In this document: in pieces, positions 42,652-54,649 of the stretch | How positions within the stretch are numbered: position 1 is the first letter of the stretch | Layout: each line of letters begins with the position of its first letter | Source of the DNA: Ctena decussata | Taxonomy: Eukaryota; Mollusca; Bivalvia; Lucinida; Lucinidae | Direction of reading: 5' to 3' | Assembly (NCBI GenBank): GCA_963989385.1 | Contig: OZ022508.1 | Location: forward strand, 27,178,166-27,242,165 | Length of the DNA stretch: 64,000 nt | The notes under the pieces: model-generated | Database searches by the model: none | The model's input: the letters and a program-made list of their open reading frames with translations, nothing else | Told to the model about the DNA's origin: nothing | Made by a program: the position numbers and the translations under genes

Positions 42652-42980
42652 CAGGGTATAATCGATTCCGCCAATTTTCGCTTCCTGCAGAGACTGTACA
42701 TCATATCTGTATTCCGCCGAGACTGTCCGCGAGCTCTTGCTTCCTGCCGAGACTTCTGTACATGATAAATGGCTTCCTGCAGAGACTGTCCGCGTGATTC
42801 TGCTTCCTGCCGAGGCTCTCGGCAGGAAGCAGAGTCACGCGGACATTCTCGGCAGGAAGCCATTCCTCGAGGACAGTAGTCTCTGCAGAAAGCAAGAGTT
42901 CGCGGACAGTCTCGGCGGAAGCCAAATATGATGTACAGTCTCTGCAGGAAGCGAAAATTGGCGGAATCGATTATACCCTG
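42652..42980. mobile_element. 329-bp full-length palindrome, family P
   Basis: Second copy of the element at 27799, again one continuous inverted repeat with CAGGGTATAATCGATTCCGC ends and a centre CTGCCGAGGCTCTCGGCAG at about 42815. Differences from the other copy are scattered single bases. Flanking TATAT on each side may be a partial target duplication. Confidence 0.82.
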
Positions 42981-43303
42981 TGTATATACAGCTTGTTTAC
43001 CCACTCCTATCACCAGACAGTATGGAATGAAATTCAGTGCTATCAGTCAGTCCCTCTTCTGTCATTGTTTTCTTGATTTCTAGAATTGAGACTTGTGGAC
43101 ACATGGGTAATGAAGTACAATTTAAACTCATATTATGTCACTTATAGCAATCATCAGAAGTGCTTCACAAAATCAATAGGATCAACGAAAGGTGCAAATA
43201 AGATCGTCCGGTCAATTTGTCTGCTTTTAAAGTACAAATGATTGCATTAACCAGAGATACAGCATATAAGGACTACTGACTTTAGGTACATAGGAACACC
43301 TTA

Positions 43304-44210
43304 AGCCCCAGTCACACATTCACGGTTCAGGCCACGGTTCACCACGGTTTCACAAACCGTAGCACACCGTCATGATTCGTAGTAGCACCGTAGACGCATC
43401 CGTCGTGTTCCGTAATGATCCCTGAAGAACCGTGGTCATCCGGGAGTCGCTACGGAAGTTTTAAACTGTTTAAAACTTCCGTGGTGAACCGTGGTGGCTT
43501 GTGGGCGTGGCCTAAACCGTAGCGCAACCGTAACAGAATCGTGCTCGTTCGTAGCGCAACCGTAGGTGTATCCGTGATTATCCCTGGTTTTCCCTCGGTA
43601 TTCGTGGACAACCGTGGTAATTTTTTCACTACGAAAACTCACTTTTTCTTCAAGTGAAATAAGTTCCCAGACTCGAAAGTTTATGACCTTGGATTACTTT
43701 CCTTGTCAATGCAAAATACCTACTCACAATTAATTTTCAGAATAAAATTTTTATTTGTCAACCGAATTTCAAAATTTTTGCTGCACATTTTACGAACAAT
43801 TTAGTATTATATAATGTGATAAAATACTTTCCTTGTCTACAAATAAATTAAACATCATCAACAAAAATCATTATCATGACCACCGTTATACCGTAGACAA
43901 TCGTAGGAGCCCGTGGCGCTACCGGCTTGAGTCGTACTAGCACCGTATGGAACCGTAGTAGCATCCTAAGCTTCCGTAATGCGACCGTGGAATACCCTTG
44001 TTGTCCGTAGTGCTGCCGCCTTGCGCCGTAGTGGATTCGTAGATGATCCGTACAGACACCGTACAAACACCGTGAGAAACCTTAATGGAACCCTAGCAAA
44101 CCGTAGTGATGCTGGATTTTTTCTACGGTTCATCCCGGTTTGCCGTCTCGGTCAAACCGTGGTAAATCGTGGTAAACCGTAGCCTGAACTGTGAATGTGT
44201 GACTGGGGCT
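43304..44210. mobile_element. 907-bp TIR element with TTA duplication and ~11-bp internal repeats
   Basis: Inverted ends AGCCCCAGTCACACATTCAC (about 28 bp well matched, longer imperfect) with TTA on both sides (43301-43303, 44211-44213). Inside, two blocks (about 43325-43625 and 43880-44185) consist of degenerate CCGTAG-type motifs spaced 10-12 bp in the same strand orientation, separated by AT-rich DNA. A TTA duplication fits PIF/Harbinger-like elements. No transposase frame; frames of 67-78 codons here are incidental. Confidence 0.7.
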
Positions 44211-44866
44211 TTAGTGTTTGTTTCGCTTTAATACAAAGGGGAGCATATATTGTGACTTCCCGTCTACGTCTAAGGAGGACTGAAAAGCAAAAAAAAAAAA
44301 AAAAAAAAAAAGAAGAAGAAGAAGAAAAACTAGAATAGATTGCTCCCCCTGAAAGTGTACTCATGGGTATGAAACCAAACGCATCCATATGTGAGCTGCG
44401 TTAACGACATGATGATTGCTGATAAACAAAACTCCATCTGCGCAGACAGATAAGTGGCTTTATAACGCTATGGTAGGAGTTATTACAGATGCTGGTGTTT
44501 GCAGATAGCGCTGTGCCGAGTGTACACTTCCAGGTTTTCTGATTTTGTTTTCAAAGAAAAACAAGTTTTTGCTTCAACTGGACGGTGGATCCTTTCCTAA
44601 AAGGGATGTAAATGCTCCTTGGGATGGAGGTGGCCGAAGGACGGGGGAGGGGGGTTTGAGTGGGGGCTCAGTTCTTCCTTTGAGAAGTGACTCTAGTCCA
44701 AAATGGAAAATTTAATGTACCGCATAACAGGCTGGAAACCAGAAGATTGTTTTTACCATTGAAAATACACCTCTAAACAATTAACGATAATAAAAGATAC
44801 GAGAGGTCATGCAAACTGCTGTAAGCCAGTTTTTCGTCAGGAGAAACGGTCCCGAGTATGTAAAAC

Positions 44867-44962
44867 ACACTACTCCATTGTTGAGCCAGTTCAGCAATTA
44901 GTTTTTAAGAATAAGTTCCCCTTCGAACAAGTTGCGGAACTGGGTCAACAATGGAGTAGTGT
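44867..44962. repeat. 96-bp foldback repeat
   Basis: ACACTACTCCATTGTTGA and CCAGTTC pair with the complementary arm GAACTGGGTCAACAATGGAG. The loop of about 44 bases contains GAAGGGG/CCCCTTC-like partial symmetry. Confidence 0.65.
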
Positions 44963-45354
44963 AATACATGAATACATAGCGTTAAAATCAAACTTCCTAG
45001 CATCGGTGTTTGATAAATCAGTTTACGCTAATTACAGTGTAGGCAGAATAGGAAGGTAGGCAATATTTCATTCAGGAAATCAAGCTGAAATACTGATTTC
45101 GATGTGGCTCGAAAACAGGAAAAGCTGAAGGCAGAAAATTTATAAACAACGTACCAGTGATGTTAATGCATCTTCATGATGTTTTATTGACGTTGGTTCT
45201 GTAGTGTGTGCACACCAGGCTTATAGGCATTTATACTGCATTAACCCATGTCTTGTGTGCTATAAAAGGTATATGGGCAAATAGTGCAGCCAAAGATCAC
45301 ACGCCGCAGAACGTAAGACTACGACAAATAGGAGCTACTCTTTAAATGAAGATT

Positions 45355-46690
45355 AAAACTACAAAACAAACGAAGCTAATATGAAAAATTTCTAGACAAA
45401 AAATACAAAGGGGCATAATTCCATCAGAACTGAAAGTAGGGTCATGGTCTGATATATGTAAAAAACTTTCATGAAGAAATCTTAAACGGTTTTCAAGATA
45501 TGGAGCAGACAAAAAGCTTATACGAAATTACTATATGAAAAATACAAAGGTGCATAACTCCGTCAAAACTGAAAGTAGGGTTATGGCTCTTTTTGTCTTC
45601 ACATTGTCTGATGATGCTTCATATTTGTGTAATCTTTTATAAAGACATCTTATACGGTTTTCGGGATATGGAGCGGACAAGAAATGTTACCTTTTGAATT
45701 TTGCCATCGAAGTGCGACCTTGACCGTTGATGGTCATTGTTGAAATACGAGTTCTGCACGTTGCCTTTATAAGGTGAGCATTTGACCCAAGTTTCAAAAA
45801 AAATCTTTCAAAGGGTTAAGGAGATGTGGAACGGAAACGAATAAATATAAAATTACAAAACGAAAAAAAGAAAAGAAAATAAAAAAAAAAAAAAATGGGG
45901 CATACGTTTGCTAAAAGTGAAAGTAGGGTTATTGTTCTATTTTTCTGCACATTATCTGACGGTGCTTTATATGTATACAGACTTTCATGAAGAACTCTTA
46001 AACGGTTTACGAGATATTGAGCAGACACGAAGCTTATATAAAATAACTGTATGAAAATACAAAGGGACATAATTCCGTCAAAACCGAGAATAGGGTTATG
46101 GTCCTTTTTACTCTGCACATCATCTGATAGTGTGTTATATTTCTACAAACTTTCATGAAGAAATCTTAAACGGTTTTCGAGAGATAGAGCGGACACGAAG
46201 CTTATATGAAATTACTATACGAAAAATACAAAGGGGCGTAGTTTTGTAAAAGAAAGAAAAGTAGGGTTATGGATTATATGATGCTTTATAATTATACAAA
46301 CTTTCATGAAGAAATCTTAAACGGTTTTGAAGATATGGGGCGGACACGAAGCTAATATGAAATTACTGTATGAAAAATACAAAGGGATGTAATTCTGTCA
46401 AAAATGAAAGTAAATTAGGGTTAAGGTTCTTTTTCTCTGCACATTGTTTGATGGTGCTTTAAATGAGTACAAAATTTCATGAACAAATCTTAAACGGTTT
46501 TCGAGATATGGAGCGGACACGAAATGTTACCGTTTGACCTATGACCTCTAAGTGTGATCTTGACCTTTTGTCGGACATCGTTGAAATATAAGTTCTGCAC
46601 ATTGTCTTGATAAGGCGAACATTTGACTCAAGTTTCAAAAAATCTTTCAAGGGGCTAAGGAGACATGGAGCGGACAAGAAAAGATAATGC
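45355..46690 (+). repeat. Tandem array of ~150-170-bp and longer units
   Basis: Repeated blocks: CTTAAACGGTTTTCGAGATA, ATGGAGCGGACACGAAGCTT, AATACAAAGGGGCATAATTC and AAAGTAGGGTTATGG, recurring near 45480, 45650, 46000, 46160, 46320 and 46490. No GTCC/ACGG microsatellite is seen, so it may be an internal portion of a larger array. No coding. Confidence 0.6.
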
Positions 46691-46794
46691 ATAACCATCC
46701 ATACGGTGTTTCGTCATAACAAACTTCATTCTGATTTTCTGTTTTTGAAAAAAAATAAAAATAAATAAAAAAACATATAGACAAGTAAAGTCAT

Positions 46795-48150
46795 TGAATT
46801 TATATTCCGCCGAAATGGCTGATTTGTTTATGGCTTATTTTCAGTTTGATAAATTTTTGTTCACTGGCTTCTTAATTATGACTGAAGCTGTGGACTTTAA
46901 ATCAAGAGGCAATAACCCATGTATAAGTGAGGCCATTCAAAACAACTTGCTTCAGCATCATCTCGCTGTGATGATATATATATATATATATCAAGTTTCA
47001 AGAAATTTTGTTCATTTGCAACTTAGTTATGGCTTATTCGTGTATTATAAAATCCAATCAATGACAGTAACTCATGCATTACTGATGTCATGATGACAAA
47101 ACTTGACGTTAACAGTCATGTTATGATGATACGTAATTGTTTTAAGTTTCGTGAAATTCCGTTCACTGGTTATTTAGTTATGCCTCATATTGTCTATTTT
47201 AAAGCAATTCAAGGGCATTAACTCAAGCATTACTGAAGCAAGTCCAACAAAACTTAACATGCATCCCCCCTGTTATAATAATACATATTTAGTATAAGTT
47301 TAATAGAATTCCATTGAATGCTTAGTTATGGCTAAATTGGTTGATTTCAAATTAATTCAAGGGCAATAACTCATGCATTACTGATGTCACTCTGACATAA
47401 CTTTATGTGCACAACTGTTAAATAGTGATACACGTTTATTTTAAGTTTCGTGACATTCTGATAATTTGTTACTTAGTTATGGTTCATTTAATCATTTTGA
47501 AAGCAATTCAAGGGCAATAACTCAGGCACTACTAAAGCCAGTGTGACGAAACTTCATATGCATCAGTGCCTTATAGTGGTATATATTTACATGTATTTTA
47601 AGTTTCATGAAATTCTGATAATTAGTTATTTAGTTATGGCTCATTTTATCATTTTGAATGCAATTCAAGGGTAATAACTCCTGCACTATTAAAGCCAGTG
47701 TGACGAAACTTCACGTGCGTCAGCGCCTTATGGTGTTATACATTTACCATAAGTTTCATGAAATTCCGGGGCCGGGTAGCGCAATCGGTAGGGCACCTGA
47801 CTCGTAAGTCAGAGGTCCTGGGTTCGAATCCCGGTCTGGCCACATACTTTCGTTTCTCCTTCCGCTGATTCAAGAAGGGCAGTTGTCAGTTACTGGCGAA
47901 AGTATGTGCACTTAGTACTGGTTAACCGCTTAGGAGGTCTAAGCCTGCCCAGGAATAGTGTGGTTAGGTTAGCTGACCGTCCCGACATGACCTTAGTTGT
48001 TTACCGTGGACGTTAAGCATCAAATCAACCAACCAACCAAATCATGAAATTCCGTTCAATGGTTACTTAGTAATGGCTCTGGACGGACGGAAGGACGGAC
48101 GGACGGACGGACATGGAGAAAACTATATCCCTCCGCCTTCGGCGGGGGGG
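46795..48150 (+). repeat. Tandem array of ~155-bp units ending in GGAC microsatellite
   Basis: Units share TTAGTTATGGCTCATTTTAT, TTCAAGGGCAATAACTCA and TGACGAAACTTCA near 46870, 47030, 47190, 47345, 47500 and 47650. After an inserted SINE, the array ends in GGACGGACGGAAGGACGGAC and CCTCCGCCTTCGGCGGGG. It shares its end with the inverted copies at 50155 and 55160. Pearl-like build. Confidence 0.65.
47769..48041 (+). mobile_element. tRNA-derived SINE, family S1, inserted in the array
   Basis: Flanked by a perfect 13-bp duplication TCATGAAATTCCG (47756-47768, 48042-48054), showing insertion into the tandem array. The head is a tRNA-like sequence (GGCCGGGTAGCGCAATCGGT... GGGTTCGAATCCCGGTCTGGCC) with A and B boxes and a pairing acceptor stem, anticodon region CTCGTAA. 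The body contains CTTCCGCTGATTCAAGAAGG and a tail GTTTACCGTGGACGTTAAGC, then CAAC repeats. Second copy at 52649. Confidence 0.88.
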
Positions 48151-48204
48151 GGGGGGGGGTAACAAAAAAAATAAAAATGAAAAAAAAAGAATTTTCCTTA
48201 TGCA

Positions 48205-48345
48205 AAGTGAGTGAGTAAGTGAGTGAACGAACACGGGACTAACATCCCACCCACAACTAGGTCATAAGGAGACGGGATCTCGGTTTCATCCGACCCCTGG
48301 ATTGGTGGTCCAGCCTGTTATCCACTACACTACCACCGCTCCTCT
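48205..48345 (-). repeat. tRNA-derived SINE, family S2 (inverted)
   Basis: Reverse complement of the copy at 41060, from GAGCGGTGGTAGTGTAGTGG (about 48322-48341, minus strand) to the GTGAGTGAG-rich end; about 20 bp of the middle is missing. No clear duplication. Confidence 0.65.
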
Positions 48346-48349
48346 TCTG

Positions 48350-50150
48350 AGTTGACCGAGGGGTAAGCATCCTGAATTCAAAGGGTTGATTGTTCAGATC
48401 TAGTTAAAGTTAACTACAAAGTTAGCCATACATGAAACATAGTTAATATTCGAGGTTATTGTAAACTAGGTGTGACCAATCGGCCCAAAATGACAAAACT
48501 CTGTGTACGAGTTCTTCTAAAGCGGGTCTCTAAAGCCCGAGGTGCTGCTTTTTACTCCGTCTAAAGCCATGTTCATCTGAAGCTTTTAGATTATTTCATA
48601 CTCATCGTCGACATCCATACCTCCGTTAGCTCGAAATGACTGAAATACTGTTGAAAGAGTCGAAAAAGCCTGATCTTCAATCCGTATAAACTTCTTTCAA
48701 GTGTACAGACAAAAATAGAATGTACTCGTACGATTCACAAAGTTGTCCAGGCATTTGATTGATTTTGGGCCAGATATTATGCGTAAAGATTAGCCTGTAT
48801 AAATGCCTAATTCAACAATTCCGTGACCTATTTCTTTCTATATACAACCATTGCCAGAAAACACAAAATGTAGCAAGAAATATTCAAAACATTCGAAATA
48901 ATGAGCGGGGTCTAAACTGATGATGGTGGTATAAGATAGTTATACTGTAGTTTGACCGCCTGTACGGGAGATAATCCACTCGCTAAAGCTCGTGGATTTT
49001 TTTCACGTACAGACGGACAAACTATGGTATAAATATTACATATGTAATTGGTTCTGTCTTATCCAGATGTTGATTATTTGGATAAAAATACATTAGAAAA
49101 GATTAATGTAACCAAGTTTCTCCCAAATTACCGCCTTTATTCAGTTAATGGGCATAATAGAATGAAAAACGTCTCAAGAGGCAGAAGCCAAAAATCAATG
49201 GCAATCATACAACACAAGCTTGGCAGTAAGAAGTAATGTGAATGAAACCCTATCGTACAGATCACCTGATTCTAACATAACGCTGTGACCTCCTACATTC
49301 TCCGAATAAAATTTTGTCGACAACACTGAAATTACTCATGAAAAGCAAGTTACATTTACGAAGCACATCCCGTCCTAGACTCCGAGAAGAGTCATTAGCG
49401 TAAGAAATATAATTTTAAGTCGGCAATTTTCTTACAATTCAATTCATATGTGTAAGCACATTTGTATCAAAGTAAGCAAATGTCATGTCCCCATCTTCAC
49501 TGATATACCTACGCTCCTGCTAGCTCCGCAATAGTGACATATAAAGCTTCTTCTTTTAAAGTCTTCAGATACAGAATAACTCTGTATTGAAATCGATCAA
49601 CTGTGGAATATATACACACTTACAATGTCTACCATAAAAATCCGAAGTATTCGGGCAGATAGGTCTGTGTTCAAACAGTGGAAACTGCGATCAGTCTATT
49701 AATTTAATTAGGAACCAGAATGATCAAGGTCTTTACAATTTCAATTCCATTTGCGCATTTTGGAGCCATTACTCTATGGAAGGAACCGGAACAACAGGAC
49801 AATAAATAACAGGGCAAGGACCGGCTGTGCTTGCAGCAGATGCAGAATTTGGGCAGTCTTTTGGGGGGATATTTTGAACTTAAACATGTGTAAAAATGTA
49901 TGTACAAATACATGATTTTGTGTTTTTTTTTGTAGGAAAACAAAACAGTGAATTTTTTTCTTATCCAAATAAGTTATAGCCCTGTGGGTTATTCAGCTGG
50001 TATAATGAAATGAATGCCCCTCCTATATTTTCATTCAGTATCCATATACCTTAAAAGAAGCAAAATAAGGGCGACAGCTGGAGTCTTGTTTGAGCTGTTC
50101 TCCAATAAACCAGGGTTGTAGCGAAAAGTTCGGCTATTCGGTGTTTTGGT
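48350..50150. other. No recognisable feature
   Basis: About 1.8 kb of AT-rich, mostly single-copy-looking DNA. Short frames (for example 49048-49236 and 49704-49943) carry no recognised motif. Confidence 0.4.
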
Positions 50151-50154
50151 GTAC

Positions 50155-50310
50155 CGACCTGGTTTATTACCCCGCCGAAGGTGGAGAGATATAGTTTTCT
50201 CCCTGTCCGTCCGTCTGTCTGTCCGTCCTTACATCCGTTCGTCCTTCCGTCTGTCTGGAGCCATAACAAACTAACTACTAAACGGAATTTCATAAAACTT
50301 TAATTAAGAA
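50155..50310 (-). repeat. End fragment of GGAC-microsatellite element
   Basis: CCCCGCCGAAGGTGGAGAGA followed by GTCCGTCCGTCTGTCTGTCC and GGAGCCATAACAAACTAACT: the inverted end of the element at 46795-48150, truncated by the palindrome at 50314. Confidence 0.6.
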
Positions 50311-50313
50311 TTG

Positions 50314-50453
50314 AAATTTGATTTTTCAGCGTTCATCGTGTGATGAAGCCAGTGGGCGGAGCTAAAATTCCATGAAGCGTGAAGCGCTTCTTGTAGAATA
50401 TTAGCGACGCCCACTGGCTTTTTCACACGATGAACGCTGAAAAATAAAATTTT
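50314..50453. repeat. 140-bp foldback repeat
   Basis: AAATTTGATTTTTCAGCGTT at the left pairs with the arm ending in AACGCTGAAAAATAAAATTT. The arms carry CATCGTGTGA and GCCAGTGGGCG/CGCCCACTGGC. The centre includes the smaller hairpin GAAGCGTGAAGCGCTTC. Confidence 0.7.
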
Positions 50454-50899
50454 TATTCTTATATTTACACTTTATTTTCGAACCACTCTGTGTCGTTTTC
50501 ATGGTAATTTGGTAAAGAATAGGTAAAATATGGATCGAAGAAAAGTTAGTAACGACGTGTTTGGTCATAACGTCAAATAGCCGTCGTCCTGACGTGGCGT
50601 CAATCGAACGTTACAAGAACCAATCCAGACGTTTGTTTACATAAGACGTCGCTTGACGACAACGTCACATGATCAATTGTCCTTCATCGGTATATGAAGC
50701 TAGTTGCTCTAAGGGGTTCACCTATGGGAAGACAGTGGCAAGTGTAAATATATAATAGTCCAGGAGCCCAGGAGAAAAAAAAGATGTTCGCTCTCCTTTA
50801 ATAGTAGAGTTTTGATAACCCTGTGCATTAAAATATACATTTATTTTACCATAGATTTTGGCCCGGAGACATTTCGATAAACGCCCAGGAGACTCAAAA

Positions 50900-52600
50900 A
50901 TGACCATCTGCTCACCTGAGTAATTTCTACAGAGGATAGGCCTATCTGTTCTGTTGTGCTTCTTCCGACACTGAAACCAGCTTTTTGTTCAGTGATAACC
51001 TCTTCAACTTGGGGTTTGAGCCTGTTAAAGATGACTTTCAGCATGACTTTATTTTGAGGCTGATGGTTCTGTAGTTCTGACAGAGTTGGCCCTCTTGAGG
51101 CAGCGTAGTAACCAGCGACGGAGTCATTGGGATCGGCCATTCTTCTGTTCTTCAGAACTTTTTATAGACCTTTCATGGTCTTCCTGCCTGCTTGAACAAG
51201 TTATACTGGAATATAATCAACCCCGGCAGACTTTTCCTTTTTCAGTGCAGCTACTACAATCTAAGCTGCCTTGCGAAGGATCGGTTGTAGATTTTTTTTT
51301 GAGTGCCAAGTGCAGTCCAGAACTGTATTGTTACCATGACACATGGTTGTATAGCTCTGAGCAATATTCTGTCCATCTGCTGAGAATTTGGTGCTCTTTC
51401 AGACATGTTCCAGACGAGTCCTGGATATTTGTTGATCTACCCTGTTTCCCTGAAGTTAGATCCTTCACCATCTGTTACGCTGATATTTTTGTTCAGGCAA
51501 TTTTCAATCTCCTCGAACTGTCCTCCTTTGTTTTCTTCAGGGTCTTTTGAACACTCTTGTCGGCTGTCCTGTATTCTTTCACTCGTTCTGTTTCATGCCG
51601 GCTCTTCTTTGAATCTCTCCTTCATCACAGCGAGATCAAGAACGTATCTTGTGACACAGGCCGTTGTCCTCTGACGTTCCTTCCTAGGTATCTCACTGGC
51701 TGTGTCAGTCAATGTTGTATTGTAATTTGTTATCATGCTATCTATGTCTGTCATCATCCCTCAGACTGATAAATGGTGCGAATTTCCCGCCTATTGTTAC
51801 TTGGAACGTGCTTGTCCACATCTGGGTTTTTGAACTTCTCACGGTGAAACCTCAGTCTTGGCTGGGTTGTCTTTCTGGTCTCCTTCAGACGAACTTGAGA
51901 GGTAATCATCAACAGGTAATGTACACTTCATATGTCTGCGCTGAAAAAGCTCATTGTCCTCCTCGTTGGAACCGTTTCCTCACCAAGATGTAGTTAACCT
52001 GGTCTTAATGCTTCCTGTCTCGGCTGTGCTATGTCCACCTTGTGGATGGTTTGTGGGGCCCAGGTTTTTGTCAGTACAGGTTGTCAAAGATGCTAATTTA
52101 GGAGTTTGAGACCCCGCTCATGTGTCTCGGCATAGCAGTAGGGTCCTAATACGTCTCTCCAGACTGTTTGTGATGCCCTTCCACTTGCCATTCCAATCAC
52201 ATTGTACAACCAGAATGTCCTTCGTAATTTACTGGAGTTACTGGTAGAAATGGTCTACCTTCTTGTCATCTGGCTCAGATCTTTATGATTGTGTTGTGAC
52301 ACTGAAAGGAGCTGCTTGCAAACGGAGAGTCTGCTGCAGACTGGTTGGCAAACCTTGTATCTGCCATCCGTTGACATTTCAACAAAGCTCTCAATGCATA
52401 TCTCAGAGCTCTAGTATGTTCCAGAAGTACCTGTCCATTTTGTGGATCAACTCTTCAAGTTTCCCGTAGGCCCTGAGAGCCCTCACATACCAGTTTTCTA
52501 CTGAGATGTTCTCCCAACCTCTCATTTTCTCGACCTTAGTCACATCAGTCGCACAGTTATCAACTACATGTACTTACTAACGTCAAACGGTAGGCGTGAT
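50900..52600 (-). pseudogene. Decayed LINE (non-LTR retrotransposon) RT region
   Basis: On the minus strand near 50930-51050 the frame contains KVMLKVIFNRLKPQVEEV, AGFSVGRSTTEQI, a conserved RT segment of LINE ORF2-type proteins. The same segment is found at about 61180-61380. The region up to about 52600 resembles LINE-derived sequence by composition, but stops and frame shifts break every frame. No domain is complete. Confidence 0.6.
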
Positions 52601-52648
52601 CATTCTTAAGCTGGGCCCCGACAGACCCAGTATTTAAGTATCATTGGG

Positions 52649-52856
52649 GGCCGGTAGCGCGTCTTACTTATAAGCCAGAGGTCCCGGGTTTGATACACGA
52701 TCCGGCCACTTACTTTCATTTCTCCTTCCGCTGATTCACGAAGGGCAGTTGTCAGTTACTGGTGAAAGTAAGTGCACTTAGTACTGGTCTAAGCATGCCC
52801 AGGAACATGGCCATAGCTGTTTACCGTGGACGTTAAACAATAACACAACAACAAAA
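52649..52856 (+). mobile_element. tRNA-derived SINE, family S1
   Basis: Flanked by AGTATCATTGGG and AGTATCCTTGGG (52637-52648, 52857-52868; 11 of 12 match). The head is shortened within the tRNA-like part (GGCCGGTAGCGCGTC... GGGTTTGATACACGATCC, B box damaged). The body and the GTGGACGTTAAACAA tail match the copy at 47769. Confidence 0.8.
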
Positions 52857-52869
52857 AGTATCCTTGGGT

Positions 52870-54640
52870 CTGTCTTTCAAAATGTTACTTGGGCAAAAGT
52901 CAACCTGATGGAGACCAATCTTCTTCAGGCTGATTATGTTGACTACAACCGAATTCCAAGAAAAATATATGGTTCGCCTATGTCATGAGCACGTGTCGGT
53001 TAGCTAAAAGTATTATTCCACCCCGGGAGTTGACCTCTTCTAGGAGGACGTTCACTGTTTGATGTTGAGTCTACACCAACCACGCAAATTGACACCTAGG
53101 CTTGGGAGACCTATGGAGGTCGAAGTGGCTTCTTGGTTTCTCCAAGCAAGCCACTTAATATAATACAACATACGGAAAGGGCCAAGCTTATTAGGCCTAT
53201 CCTAATCAACAGTGATCTCTGAAATCTAGATGTTGAACCAAGCTGAGCAAGGCTCGCTCGGGTCTTGCAGCTAACACACGACTGTTGAACTCATGTTGGT
53301 GCTCTATACTGGCCGTTGACTTCTTCTAGGAAGTCTTCAACCCAGTGAACAGATGCTGTTTTCACAGGTGTTCTTTAGCACGTTTTGTCCACAGACCTAG
53401 CAATGAATTCCTAGGTGGACTGCCAACCAAGGCTAACGATTGCACCTACCCTTCTACATGTAGTTCTTATTACCCTCCCAGACTGATGAGATCCATCTGC
53501 CCACATGCAACCGTTAGTTTTGGACAACATGTTACCATGACGATAAGGTTATACTATGCACTTATACACTTTTAAGTGCGAAATAGCCCTGGTTCCACAA
53601 GTTTTTGAAATGAAATTTTATCTTTATACTGTATAATCGAAAATATTGTACATGTTGTATAAATTGTATTTTACATATAAATATGTCCATATAAAACGTA
53701 CATAAATATGTAACATATATAAATCAGTAGCACATATACATATGTATATATTCTTCTTTAAAAAGCTTCCACTTTATAAGGGAACTTTATAAAATATCTA
53801 TCTACTACATTATTTTGATGCAGGTTAAACAGGGTTGCGGCTTAATGAAGGGTAGCGTTTTTCTTCAGGGTTTGTATAAAATTAATATTTATGACTGACA
53901 TGTGTAGCAAATTTGCATCAAATTGAACGTTTATATATTTATTTAAACATTTCAGTGTTTACCAACAAAATTCCAACCAAAATGCCTTATTCCATGTCAA
54001 TGAGAGACAGTTGTAGTTTAAATTTAAATAGTTTGGATTAAGAGAATTTTGCATTCATATATCTCATTTACCGTGGCACGCCCGTTATCTTGAACAAAAA
54101 TGCTATGCACTTAAAAACTGTCACAGGCTATATGCAAAACCTCCATACTTAAATAAAATCAAAATCTTTTAGAAGTGATTCAGAACATAACATTTTTTAA
54201 GGGTGGGGTTAAAATTATGAAAATTATACTACTGGTAATTATCCCTTCGTGGGGCCCCTTTGGTGACTTTTACGTCACCTTGGATGGAAGGTCTTATTTA
54301 TAAGAACACATTTGTGGCAACACATATATGGGTGTACTTTAATACAAAATTAAGACAACCGGATTTTTTTCAAAATTTAAAAAAATCAAAGAAAATAGTC
54401 ATTTTTTGTCATTTTTACAAATCACCCCTCTAGCGCCCCAGAGGGATTTCTCAGGATGTCTCCGGGCTTTATTATGTCCAGAGGGGTACAGGCTATACAT
54501 GTAACATCCACATGGTTGCCAAACTCTACTCTTTAGGGAGAGCGAAAGTGTTATCTAGCGTAGCTACAGATTTCGGGCCTAGCACTATAAAGCTATTCCA
54601 GCAAAACATAAATGGCACCAATGTGTTACAGTGTTACATA
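52870..54640. other. No recognisable gene
   Basis: Single-copy-looking sequence. 53600-54400 is strongly AT-rich with ATATGTATATA-type simple sequence. No frame with recognisable motifs. Confidence 0.4.
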
Positions 54641-54649
54641 TGTAGTATA

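Noticed and set aside
47769..47843. Functional tRNA gene with CGT anticodon region
   Set aside because: The anticodon stem pairs only with a six- or eight-base loop, the D stem has a mismatch, and the sequence continues into a dispersed body with a target duplication; it is a SINE head.
51086..51993. Several plus-strand frames of 70-154 codons, S/F/C-rich
   Set aside because: They are antisense to LINE-derived sequence whose RT segment reads on the minus strand.
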